Positions 1 through 11,046 of a stretch of DNA of 64,000 nucleotides are shown piece after piece. The first letter of the stretch is position 1, and every line of letters starts with the position of its first letter. Below the pieces are notes generated by a model. That model had not been told where the DNA came from and ran no database searches. It saw nothing but the letters and a program-made list of their open reading frames with translations. The translations under genes were made by a program, and so were the position numbers. Origin of the DNA: Bactrocera neohumeralis (taxonomy: Eukaryota; Arthropoda; Insecta; Diptera; Tephritidae); the NCBI RefSeq assembly GCF_024586455.1, contig NC_065921.1, positions 89,712,061 through 89,776,060 of the forward strand, read 5' to 3'.

Positions 1-904
1 CTCTATAAAAGAAAAGCAGGCACGGTGCCTGGTCAGTGCTTTGGTTACTTTCGCGCCGTAATGTGATGTGATTTAACAGTCATAATGCAATCACGCGGGA
101 AGCTGGCTGTAAGCTGTCTGTAAGCTGGCTCTATAAAAGAAAAGCAGGCACGGTGCCTGGTCAGTGCTTTGGTTACTTTCGCGCCGTAATGTGATGTGAT
201 TTAACAGTCATAATGCAATCACGCGGGAAGCTGGCTGTAAGCTGACTCTATAAAAGAAAAGCAGGCACGCTGCCTGATCAGTGCTTTGGTTACTTTCGCG
301 CCGTAATGTGATGTGATTTAACAGTCATAATGCAATCACGCGGGAAGCTGGCTGTAAGCTGACTCTATAAAAGAAAAGCAGGCACGCTGCCTGATCAGTG
401 CTTTGGTTACTTTCGCGCCGTAATGTGATGTGATTTAACAGTCATAATGCAATCACGCAGGAAGCTGGCTGTAAGCTGACTCTATAAAAGAAAAGCAGGC
501 TCGTTGCCTGGTCAGTGCTTTGGTTACTTTCGAGCTGTAATGTGATGTGATTTAACAGTCATAATGCAATCACGCAGGAAGCTGGCTGTAAGCTGACTCT
601 ATAAAAGAAAAGCAGGCACGGTGCCTGATCAGTGCTTTGGTTACTTTCGCGCCGTAATGTGATGTGATTTAACAGTCATAATGCAATCACGCGGGAAGCT
701 GGCTGTAAGCTGACTCTATAAAAGAAAAGCAGGCTCGTTGCCTGGTCAGTGCTTTGGTTACTTTCGAGCTGTAATGTGATGTGATTTAACAGTCATAATG
801 CAATCACGCAGGAAGCTGGCTGTAAGCTGACTCTATAAAAGAAAGGCAGGCTCGTTGCCTGGTCAGTGCTTTGGTTACTTTCGCGCCGTAATGTGATGTG
901 ATTT
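1..904 (+). repeat. Tandem array of ~117-bp units with TATA and initiator motifs
   Basis: Eight unit starts (CTCTATAAAAG) lie at 1, 129, 246, 363, 480, 597, 714 and 831. Spacing is exactly 117 bp except for the first unit, which is 11 bp longer through a small internal duplication. The last copy breaks off near 904. Copies differ at few positions, so the array is young or homogenised. Every copy carries TATAAAA, a short inverted repeat (GGCAC-GTGCC in the best copies), and TCAGTGC whose A lies 31 bp downstream of the TATA start. That is the spacing of a fly core promoter. The array probably runs off the left edge. It could be a satellite that grew from a transposon promoter or LTR; no source element is visible. 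Confidence 0.9.
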
Positions 905-947
905 GATTTTGAAGTCGCAAGGTGACTTTACGGAAAGATAGCTACCA

Positions 948-1010
948 GTTAACTGTATATAATTAAAGCAGGCACCGTGTCTGGTTAGTGCTTCGGTGAC
1001 CAAAGAGTTA
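948..1010 (+). repeat. Diverged partial copy of the 117-bp unit
   Basis: After a ~40-bp break the sequence again reads TATATAATTAAAGCAGGCAC, then TTAGTGCTTCGGTGACC, which aligns to the first half of the array unit with substitutions. It looks like an old edge copy, as expected when unequal exchange homogenises the core of an array but not its border. Confidence 0.65.
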
Positions 1011-3529
1011 ATCATATTTTTAGGCAGAACCGAATCAAATAGCCAAACAATCACGTAAATTGCAATGTTCTACTTTTAATATAATTCACTACAACATAAT
1101 GTGCAGTAAGATATGTTAAGACGTTTGTTACAAGCATAGTCAATTTGGTCCTTTAATTTTTAATAATAACGAGCGAGAGTAATAGCAACACAACTCGCTA
1201 TTGAGTGCTATGCGAACATATTGATTCCAGTGAGCCAGTGAGCAGAGCGGCTTGGAAAAACCTACCAAGCAGCTCGGCTCATCTGAAATGGGCGTATGTG
1301 TGGTAAGTTAAACTTAAGCTGATGAGAGAAGTGAAGATCCCAGCTTCAGGCATGAATTGCATACAAATTTTCTCAAATTTCAAAGTTGTGTCGCAGCTGT
1401 CAGCAGCCGTTATATGTTCACATGGTGATCTCAACAGATATATGTACATATATAAATGAAGATCCCCAGAACTGCCGTTAGCAAACGTATCAGTAACCTT
1501 GTATGGTATGTAAATATAGACGTAGCAAACAACATCGGCACCGATCGAGCATAATCGCTTGTTGGCATTCGATAACCTGGCTACGTCAGCGACACACGGT
1601 CGAGCAAATGTGTATCAAACCATGTCTGACAACAGATAGTACACAAAAACAGCGAATTCTGATTTTCTTTCGACTTTCAATTAGGTATTCAGTATCACAT
1701 CCGTATATTCTAACACACACATGAATTTACTGCGTGCATCTTTCACCAGTCTGATTCAACGCTTAGCTACTAATCTCGTAAGCAATATAAAAGGTTATCA
1801 AGCAGATTTTAGCTCCGGTGCATCAGTCGGCCGACACTGCTAACGCTAAAAAATAATAGTTGCCGTGTAAATACTTGTTTCTGCTTAGTAATTGGAAAAT
1901 TTACTATTCGTTGCTGGTGCCGCATGTACATATGTATATAAATTCGCAGATATCTGTCAGCCACAACGGCCACAATCAGTTAGGTGTGAGATAAATCGGA
2001 CACCAAAACCGCAGAGAAAGTATTGCAGCATTGACTACAGCTAAGCGCTGCTAAATAACTCAAATGCGTATGATACAAATATATCATATTACATAATTTG
2101 CTGCTAATAATTTAATTCCACTAGAATTTCGGACTGAAGATAAACTAGTCCAAAAAAAACCAGAATAATACCTCTTAGTAAATTGTGAGTATTATGTATT
2201 TTTATATATCAGTATAATTATAGAGTAACAATTCTGGCTTCATCATTTAAGCGAATGCATGGATCATTTGCAGAAAACACAAATTTATATATTATAGGTT
2301 TTCGCTTGTTTTTATTGCTTAAGCGCTGTCAAAATAATAATTATAATGTAAAGTATTCTGACAACGGAACTCTTTTACCTACCAGAATTCGACCTACATA
2401 TGTATATTCACTTATTCTCTACTGAAATGAGACCTGCGTCCATATGACCCACAATTCTTTTACTTGAAACACCAAGAACAAAACGAGTGCGCGACTTCGT
2501 CGGCCTGTACGCGAACTGGTCTGAGAGAATTTTTGAGATATTGACCTGCAATTGCGCACATGTTCCTTTTTCGCCAAGGAGCCAATTATTTTTCGGAACA
2601 GTGAAACGCAGTACACACAGAACCCATATGAAAGCGGTATGTACCACGTCTTGTAAGTTTAACGTTGCCACAACATTAACACATTCGCAAAAATGCTAAC
2701 AAGTATTTTTTGTAACAACGTTCACAGTTTCAATGTGGCTCCAGCTACAAATCGTTGTGTCCATAGCTACCCAAAGTGCTGTGCTCATGTTATTGCTCTG
2801 GCGTGTCCGCAAATTAATGACATGTAATTGCCGAAAATCACTTAGAGTGCATCCAACGCGCCTACCAAATTCGAAACGTTGACTTCTGCAGGTTCGTAAT
2901 GCCTAACCCTTAGTTTCTAATATCAACAGCGGCCGAGAATATCCGACTCATAAGTCGGGTAGAGCATATGTACGTCAACAATTCTATATGAGCGCTAAAA
3001 ACTGAGAAGGTAATTTAATGTGCCTACTTGCCATATAACACCAGTTTAATTTAAATATTTGAGAGATGGAAACGATATTTCCCACATGTAAAGTTTCTGA
3101 CATGTGAAGACTCTCAAATAAAATCGTCCAAATCATCACACACATTTTCTAGACCTCATATGCTCAATGTATTTAATTAATTTCCGTTCTGTTTCAGTAT
3201 AGAGACTTTATGTATATGCATACATATGTATGTATATACGAGTATATATGTATGTACATATGTACATATATGTATGTATCTATACATAATCTTGTATAAA
3301 GAAAAATAACAATGAAGATAGCCCAACACACATATTTAAATTTAAATTCATTGAATGGCTTAAGCTTTTATCAGAACGCCACCCAAAACTATAAACCATT
3401 CGAAATCCTAATAATTTAATTAAGGAATCCTTCAAATTTTTTATGTCATTAGTATTATTTTTTTCAATATTTTTTAGGAATACATTTTTTAATATTAAAT
3501 AATGTGGAAGATGAAGTTCATTAACTTAC
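1011..3529. other. AT-rich intergenic or intronic DNA, no gene supported
   Basis: No open frame here has a recognisable domain, coding-like composition or convincing splice signals. ACATATGTA-type palindromic runs are dense around 3200-3290. The minus-strand exon at 3530-3671 ends in a splice donor pointing into this stretch, so its next exon may lie here or beyond the left edge. Confidence 0.5.
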
Positions 3530-3671
3530 GTGTTTCATTAAGAGTTCTGGTGGAGATTTCTGGTCCAGATGTTGTTGCAGTTTTACTGCCATAAGCTGTC
3601 TCGCTACTCGTTGCTAAATCCCTAGCATCCACAGCAAGCACACTTAGGCAAATCAATCCAAACAAAATCAT
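3530..3671 (-). CDS. First coding exon of an unidentified secreted protein (partial)
   Basis: On the minus strand an ATG at 3671 opens a frame whose first 17 residues are a textbook signal peptide (MILFGLICLSVLAVDA, then RD). It is followed by a Ser/Thr-rich stretch ending in LNET. The frame stops being useful at a strong donor, C|GTAAGT, at 3529-3524, leaving the exon in phase 1. A cleavage site after VDA is likely. I see no acceptor with a convincing downstream frame in 1-3500, so the rest of the gene is probably outside the window or in an exon too short to recognise. No family is recognisable from 47 residues. The signal peptide plus perfect donor argue for a real exon rather than chance. 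Confidence 0.5.
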
Positions 3672-5391
3672 ATTGGTTCGTATAGTTGTTTAATTTTTAG
3701 GTTCTCAATATTCTTTTTTTAATGTTTTATACAACTTTTTGCGCTCAAAGCGCTTTCTTTTTAAACAAACACACTGACATTAATTTATTGCCGTTGCGAT
3801 TATCACTAATTTATTTTATTTACTTCAATTTTCAAGTATTTATATACAAATATACATTTATGTATACATCTATATATTGCACTTTAGAATAGTCTAATAT
3901 TTATGTAAATGTCTTCACGGTTAACAATTGGCACATTGATATGTAGATGATTTTTTCGAACTGAAGACGTTACGGTAGAGGAAGGCTGAAGGTACATAGA
4001 TATTGATAAGGACTTAAACGCACACATTTACACATATGTACATACGTAGATAAATAACCGCATCAGCACGAACTTTTTGCAATTGCCATAAATATGTTAT
4101 TGCTGGTTATGCATCTTATGTATTATATGGTAAGTACATACATACATATGTCTTCTGTTTATGTGCGAATCATGCATGCGCGGTATTCATAAATAAATTG
4201 TATACCTGTTAGTCACTAACTCTTATGTCCAATCAGAATTACATATATTCTTTTTAATTCATTTCAATTATTTTGTAGATTTGTTAAAAAAGTTATCTCT
4301 CCCTTCTCATATTAAACTAGTTTTATTTTTTAGAATTATTGTGACGCCCGCAGCACCAATAGTAACGAGTTGTTTATTGAAACCGGTCGCCACTTGCACA
4401 TAGCAGAAAATCTTCTTTTAACATTATCAAGCAATTGGTATATTTACCTACCCAGGCTCTTAAAATAAAACGTGTATGGAATTCTCCTTAATATCCAAAT
4501 ATTTTGTATATGACATTTTACTTTTATTCACTTTTTTCAAAGACTTTATCCTTTTTCACATCACACACAAGCCTGCTACCTTTTTACTTTGCTTTATCCA
4601 CTTTACGTTTTTACTTACTGCTTACACACATTCGTATGCATATACAATTCCTTTTAGAATTGCAACTCTCTGTATTAAATCACTAATTTTAAGCACCGAG
4701 ATATTTAAAAATTCATTACAGGATAGAATGATATTTGAATTATTGACGTCGACATTTTAATATTATTAAAAAATCTATCAATTTGTAGTCACTAAACTCC
4801 ACATATTACAAATACATAAAGGATTTAATTCATTGCAAAAGCGACAACACTTTATAAACATCCGTATCCACGCACGTATCCATACAACATTTACGTCAAG
4901 TTACCTATCCGTACAATTTCAAAGAGAGACTGAGCAAAACCTACCAAGCGAGTAACGAATATGGCAGAAAAGCAAAGCCAATAGAAACAAAACCATAGAA
5001 CATAAACAACACTGACAGCTGGCGAAAAATTGTCAAGCAACTTAAGTATGATTGAAACGATTCAGAAATCCCGTAATGGAAATTGGTGTGTTTTTAACGT
5101 GGTTCAAAAACTATTTCAAACAAGTCCCGCATTATATTACAAAAATTATCCTTTTCTGTTTCACTTCTAACATTTTCCAGAATACATATAAGCTTATAAC
5201 TCACACCATGATATCAAAACAATTTTTTTCGCTTTGCATATCATTGTATTAAACTTATATTAAACGATTTGTATGTAAATATGTATATGTACGTATATGA
5301 AATACTGGGAAGCGCTCAAGTTAGTTGTTTACAAATATTTCTAGATGATTGATTCAGGAAGAAATAGAGGAGTAAATATTTTGTTGTCCTA
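3672..5391. other. AT-rich region upstream of Mlh1
   Basis: The stretch holds long T/A runs and short chance frames. No domain, RNA gene or repeat array could be supported. The last ~130 bp should contain the Mlh1 5' leader, but no TATA box or initiator stands out, as is usual for housekeeping promoters. Confidence 0.4.
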
Positions 5392-7711
5392 ATGGAGCCT
5401 GGGGTAATAAAAAAGTTGGATAAAGTTGTCGTTAACCGAATCGCTGCAGGAGAAATCATACAAAAGCCTGCAAATGCGCTTAAAGAACTCATCGAAAATA
5501 GGTTGGCAGATTAATCCAGATACCATAATACCTTCCATTCAATTTTAAAATGATGTTTCCTTTCAAAATTAACAGCTTGGACGCAAAAGCGACACATATT
5601 CAAGTGACCGTCAAAACTGGCGGCCTGAAACTATTACAGATACAAGACAATGGTACCGGTATACGGCGGGAGGATCTTCCGATAGTTTGCGAACGCTTTA
5701 CAACATCTAAATTAACAAAATTTGAAGATCTGAGCAACATAGGAACTTTTGGGTTTCGTGGTGAAGCTCTGGCTAGTATAAGCCATGTAGCTCATTTAAG
5801 TATACAAACTAAAACAGCAAATGAATCGTGCGGCTACAAGTATATACCAATTTACTTTCTCATTCGATTGAATAATATGTATAAAAATAATGAAAAACTA
5901 TTACAGAGCTTCTTATGAAGATGGAATGATGAAAGGCACCCCAAAAGCTAGTGCCGGAAATCAAGGAACTATTATTACGGTAGAAGATCTCTTTTATAAT
6001 ATGCCACAAAGGAGGCAGTGTTTGAAATCGCCAGCTGAGGAAATGCAAAAAATTTGTGATGTTATCTCCAAATATGCTGTACACAATTCAAGTGTTGCTT
6101 TTACACTCAAAAAGTATGGCGAACCCCCAATATTGCGTACTACTGGTCGTCGTACACGCGAATGCAATATCACTGATATATATGGAACACAAATTGGTCG
6201 TTCTTTATTGCCCGTTGAATTGGAGGATGATGTTCATAAATTCAAATTCACAGCGTTGGTAACGAATGTAGACTATTCAGAAAAACGGGGAATAATGTTA
6301 CTATTCATTAATCATCGACTGGTAGATTCAAGTGGTGAGTAAGAGAATCTGTCACATGGGGTTATATTACATCTTAAACTTGTTATTTGTATTTACATGA
6401 CTTAGCTTTAAAAGCGGCCATAGATAGTGTGTACAGTACTTACCTTCCGAAAGGAATGCATTCTTTTACATATGTAAGCCTCGAAATAACACCAACACAT
6501 TTAGATGTTAACGTTCATCCAACAAAACATGAAGTTCATTTCCTATACGAGGATGAAATTATAGATAAAATTAAGCGTCGCATAGAACTGAAGCTTTTAG
6601 GTAGCAATACATCACGGACTTTTTATAAACAATTGCGATTACCGGGTATATCCAATCCAGACATGAAGGATAATGAAAATGAAGCGTCTCTAAAAAATTT
6701 TGATAAGGAACGTATGGATAAAGATCGTGTTCGAACCGATTCTAAAGAACAAAAATTGGACAAGTTTCTTTCACAAAAACCCATTCCTAATCAAGAAGTC
6801 AACAATTCACATTCAACTTCTTTCACTCATATTGAAGATGAGAGCTTTAAAATAAACACAGCGCGAAAGTCCGAATTGCTGCTTACAAGTATAAAACAAA
6901 TGCAGGAAAATGTAGAACGCAGACTTAATGTCATGCTACGAAAAATATTGAAGGACCTTGTGTTTGTTGGAATAGTGAACCAAACATATGCTTTATTTCA
7001 ATATGACACTAAACTATATTTGTGCAACACGTCCAAATTTTGGTATGTACATTCATAAACATTCAATATGAACTCACATTCTTAGTATTATATATTTTTA
7101 TATATACCATTTTATTTACTATAATCTTTTACTTGCTACTATATTATTCCAGTGAGGAACTCTTTTATCAGCGCTTGATATTTGAGTTTCAAAATCTTCC
7201 CCATATTCAATTGGAGACACCTCTAAATATTAAAGAGCTTGTCCGAATAGCATTGGAGTGCGAAGAAGCTGGATGGTCGCCTGAGGATGGCGATAAAATG
7301 GAACTCGCTGAAAGTGCATGTAAAATACTTATCGAAAAAGCTCCCATAATGCGTGAATATTTCTCCTTAAGAATTAATGAGGAAGGTCAATTAGAGGCAT
7401 TACCCGCCATTTTACCTCAACATTATCCCAGCAGCACACATTTGCCGATGTATATATTGCGCCTGGCTACAGAAGTGGATTGGGAATCAGAAGTAGAATG
7501 TTTTGAAACTTTTTGTCGAGAAACCGCTCAATTTTATGCATTAACGAGTGTACTGGAAATAGAATCACTGCCACAACGGCACAATTGGCTTGTAGAGCAT
7601 GTCTTATATCCATCATTTAAACGGTACTTGCTCCCACCGAATCATTTGAAGCAACAATTGTACGAATTGACCAATTTGTCACAACTATATAAAGTATTTG
7701 AACGATGTTAG
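5392..7711 (+). CDS. Mlh1: DNA mismatch repair protein MLH1
   Basis: MutL-family ATPase that pairs with PMS2 to act after MutS-type mismatch recognition in the nucleus. Five exons join in frame: 5392-5501, 5576-5839, 5907-6334, 6406-7042 and 7153-7711, giving 664 residues, about the length of other insect MLH1. The N-terminal GHKL ATPase shows NRIAAGEIIQKPANALKELI, then DNGTGI and GFRGEAL, all in expected order. The transducer domain shows LFINHRLVDS and DVNVHPTKHEVHF. The C-terminal dimerisation region ends in FERC, the invariant MLH1 terminus. Introns are 63-110 nt. The short, poorly conserved linker (about residues 340-420) is normal. It is convergent with SDHAF2, with 106 bp between stop codons. 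All catalytic motifs look intact. Confidence 0.97.
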
Positions 7712-7817
7712 TGTAGCTTGATGTAGTAATGATTTATTTTATTTGTTTAGAAATATTTATCAACAACTATAAGTGCATAAGCAACAGGGAATAAAACTAA
7801 TTTCAAAACAATAATAT

Positions 7818-8432
7818 TTACAAATCCGGCTGACACAGGCGTTGTTCGCGTTTCGAATTCGCAACATGTTCTTTAAGTAGTCGCATAACATCATTATCAT
7901 GTTCTGGGGGTGTTGGCTTAACATTTGTGGCCCAGTAATATATGTCCCAATCATTGGTTACGCCATTGATTAATTGGTCATATTGTGCTGTTAATTTAGC
8001 ATCCATATCTTTTAAGTAACGTGCAACAAATGTACTAAGTATCAAATCATTTTCAAGCATACCACGCTTTCGAGATTGATAAATAAGGCTGTGGAATTAT
8101 ATTTGAGTTATTTCGAAATAAGATTATATAAATAGGACTTACCGCTGTTTCCGCACTTCTAGCGGCTCATCTGGTCGTAAAGGATACTCGGGAAGCGGTA
8201 AATAATCCGGATCCTCATAATCAATTATTGGAACATCAGCGTTATTTAATACCTTTAGCTTATTTTTGTCATCCCCAATTGTAGCTTTTGAAGAAAATGT
8301 CTGCATTCTTAAAATCGTCCGGCGAGAACCCTGACTCTAATAAAATTTGTACACTCACGTACATATTTACATTGTCTAAAAAAAGTTATGCAACATCTAT
8401 TTATTTGAGCTTACCAATAATTGTCGCAACAT
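7818..8432 (-). CDS. Sdhaf2: Succinate dehydrogenase assembly factor 2, mitochondrial
   Basis: Matrix protein needed to attach FAD to the succinate dehydrogenase flavoprotein (complex II). Three exons on the minus strand: 8432-8415 (only six codons, MLRQLL), 8336-8143 and 8088-7818, giving 160 residues. The N-terminus is basic and Ser/Arg-rich, as expected of a mitochondrial targeting peptide, followed by a Pro/Glu-rich stretch. The SdhE-family core contains RKRGMLENDLILSTF, YDQLINGVTNDWDIYYW and the C-terminal REQRLCQPDL. The RGMLE motif is the signature of the family. The tiny first exon is easily missed: without it the frame would begin in the middle of the targeting peptide. The tail-to-tail arrangement with Mlh1 suggests overlapping 3' UTRs. 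Confidence 0.95.
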
Positions 8433-8911
8433 TTTAAATACTGATTTGTTTTTATTTATTAAAAAATAAGGATATTTCGATACTGTCGGTGTATTGAAAA
8501 TCAGATATTTATTTAAGTGTTTTGACGTAGAATTCTACCTTGATGCTAATGCGGATCCCAATAGTGGAACGTGCTGATATTGGTACACTTTGTAACAGGG
8601 TGATATATTTACGCTCTTTCCATTATTGAATTCACACTGTCCTTAAATAGATGCCGTAAGCAAAGGATAACTAAAATAATACCACATACTTTCTCTGCTA
8701 CAAGTCTGCCTGTTTTAAAGATATCTAAAATTCATGTTTGAAAAATATAATTAAATTATAATGGTTCAAATTTTTTTTTTTTTTTTTTACACAATTTTAA
8801 TATAAACTCATATAAATTTCATTAAATGCAATTATGTATATTAAATTTTAAATCAATTCAAGGGACAAAAAATTTCGCATATAGTACTAAACTTTTTTAA
8901 TATTTTTTTTT
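8433..8911. other. Intergenic spacer between SDHAF2 and Gasz
   Basis: About 480 bp of AT-rich DNA with T-runs near 8770-8790 and 8900. It should hold the SDHAF2 promoter and the Gasz 3' UTR. No further gene or repeat is visible. Confidence 0.5.
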
Positions 8912-10661
8912 TTATGAGCTGAAGAAAATCGTTCGTATTTTGAGACAAATAAATACGGATACTCCAACAAAAATTGTAGTATATTTGAAAAAACTTTTCA
9001 GTTTCAAGCGTTTGGTTTCAGCCAGATACTCATCATAATCTATATACAAAGGATTTTTTGAAGGACTAAATGAAGATAACTGAAATTAAATGATAACGGT
9101 GAATTCACCTAATTATTATGTTATAGAAATTTCTTACATATTCCGTAGTTCTGAGGAGTTCCTTTATTGTTACCCGATATGTATTAACATTTTGTTGCAA
9201 TGACTGTAATTGTTCCTGTGACACATATCCTAATTCTTTGGACTGAATATTTTCTTTTATAAAGCGAAGCGTTGCTGTCAATATTACCAAATGTTGTAAA
9301 TGATTGGCCGTAATCATTAAAATTTCGTAAAAACTATAAAGACATTAAAAATATAAACATATACATGATTCTATAAAGAACCTACTTTTCTTTTGATGAT
9401 CTACTGACGCGAGCGATTGATTTTTTTGACCAATGATGTAGGTGAAAACTATATAAAAGAAAAATTAAAGCGTATACATTATAATATTACAGCAAGCTTA
9501 CTCAAGTAGTCCTTTCATTATTTTCATTCGAAAAATAGGATATTTAATTCCAACATCTTTCAATAGATCGTCATTCATTGATAGGAAATCCAAAAGTGTA
9601 ATTTGTTCCTTGGCAAAATGTTCCAAAAATCGATCCATATTTAAAGATAATAGGATTGCATTGATTTCTTGGAAGTATTCGGGACAATCAGATTTCAAAA
9701 AAATTCTTGGTATGTAATCACGCAATGTGTTGTAGCCAAGAAATTGAGGTGGGACAACATATGTCACTTTTTCTTTCGGTAAAAATTCAAGTAAATCGTA
9801 AAATCCATGAAATTGTGCTACTTGTACTGGCGTATAACCTTTTCTATTAGCTATAGTTGCATTTACACCAACTTCCATCAAGAGTTTTACCACATCTGTA
9901 CGATTATTCTCTATTGCATGAAATATCGGCGTACATCCCTGATTGTCAACAGCATCGAAGGACACATCTTTTAGCATTCGTCTCACAACGGCGATATACC
10001 CGTTTTTACAGGCATGCATGAAAGGAGTAGTTCCATATTTGTCGGAAAGATTTATCACAGCTCCATGTTTTAGCAATAGTTGTACTATCTGATCAATTGT
10101 ATGCGAATCTTTACTTGTACATTGGCATGCTAGCATTAGTGGTGTAAATGAATCCACCTGTTTATTGACGTCCGCATTGAGATCCTCGAGTAGTAGCCGC
10201 ACGATAGACAATTGCCCTTCTCGGCAAGCAGTCATGAGAAGAGTAAACTCTCCTAAAAATGTATGAATTCTTAACAAAATTTACCATTTTTATATTTATA
10301 AAAGAGAGGTGTTACCATTTATTGGTTCGTTGACCGATATCTTGTGGTCACTTATTTGCTGCCTAAATTTTTCAGAATCTCCTTGTATGATTGAGAGTAT
10401 TATTTCCTCACGACTGTTTTGTTCCTGTTGCCATATAGTCGGCGAACGAGCTTTTTTTGATGGCTGCAAATACGAATAAGAATCCCTATTAGAACTGTGC
10501 TAATATTTATCTAATGTCCTTGAAACGAATGAGTGCATTGAAAGTATCCTCATTTTTACACTTTTACTTGCCATATCACCGAAATAATAACCATCATAGC
10601 TATCTGAATCTTCAGAATCGGTCATTGGAGGCCGGTAGTTAATTGTGAGTGATTGGGGCAT
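8912..10661 (-). CDS. Gasz: GASZ: ankyrin-SAM protein of the mitochondrial outer membrane (piRNA pathway)
   Basis: Germline protein that organises primary piRNA biogenesis on the mitochondrial surface (ASZ1/GASZ family). Six exons: 10661-10560, 10463-10316, 10252-9502, 9448-9386, 9333-9138 and 9079-8912, giving 475 residues. An acidic, Asp/Ser-rich N-terminus precedes at least four ankyrin repeats (about residues 85-240, e.g. GTTPFMHACKNGYIAVVRRM). A SAM domain follows (about 275-335, ending MKIMKGLL), then a helical segment. The last exon encodes a hydrophobic tail, TTIFVGVSVFICL, near residues 455-467, fitting the known C-terminal mitochondrial anchor. That exon is only seen if GTAAGA at 9137 is used as donor; reading through would stop at 9105 and lose the anchor. 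The donor of exon 1 (AGT|GTAAAA) is weaker than the others. Confidence 0.92.
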
Positions 10662-11046
10662 ATTTTTCAAAAGACAAATAATATAGATTATGCCTTAATT
10701 CAAGAATACCACAAATTTACATGACGCGCTAACAGAGGAAGAAACAAAATATTTTGGTTACGATTATTACAATTTACAAAATCTATTACTAATGTAAAAC
10801 AGCTGATTGACGAAATTTCTGCAGAGAATTTAATGCACACTCTCTGTACATTCTCTGGTATGAAATTCAATGCATAGCCAAAGAAAGTCAAATCAACCCT
10901 GAATACTTCAAATACGAAGTAGTAGAAAAAGCAGAGACTGTTGTGAAAATTCAATAATATAGGAGGAAAGATTAAAAATACTATTTGTTTTAAGTGTTTA
11001 GAAAAATTTATAAAACCAAAATAAACTTTAAGTGGTGAGCATTTAC
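10662..11046. promoter_or_regulatory. Shared divergent promoter region of Gasz and the ANKRD13C-like gene
   Basis: Only 385 bp separate the two start codons, which face away from each other, so the promoters must overlap or abut. No TATA box sits at a convincing distance from either ATG. Both genes encode ankyrin-repeat proteins, but of unrelated families. Confidence 0.5.

Noticed and set aside
1318..1345. CTGATGAG motif near 1318 as a hammerhead candidate
   Set aside because: No GAAA core or closing stems nearby.
1503..1724. 73-codon plus-strand frame in the left intergenic region
   Set aside because: No domain, His/Arg-rich chance composition, no supporting context.
1786..1828. TATAAAA followed by TCAGTC as a promoter
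   Set aside because: Spacing from TATA start to initiator A is 39 bp, too long for a standard TATA-initiator pair, and no gene follows.
2408..2671. Minus-strand frame as second exon of the signal-peptide gene
   Set aside because: The only phase-compatible acceptor lacks a pyrimidine tract and the encoded sequence shows no coherent domain.
11032..11046. Extended start of the ANKRD13C-like gene
   Set aside because: The upstream codons begin with GTG, which is not a normal eukaryotic start; the ATG at 11047 is used.
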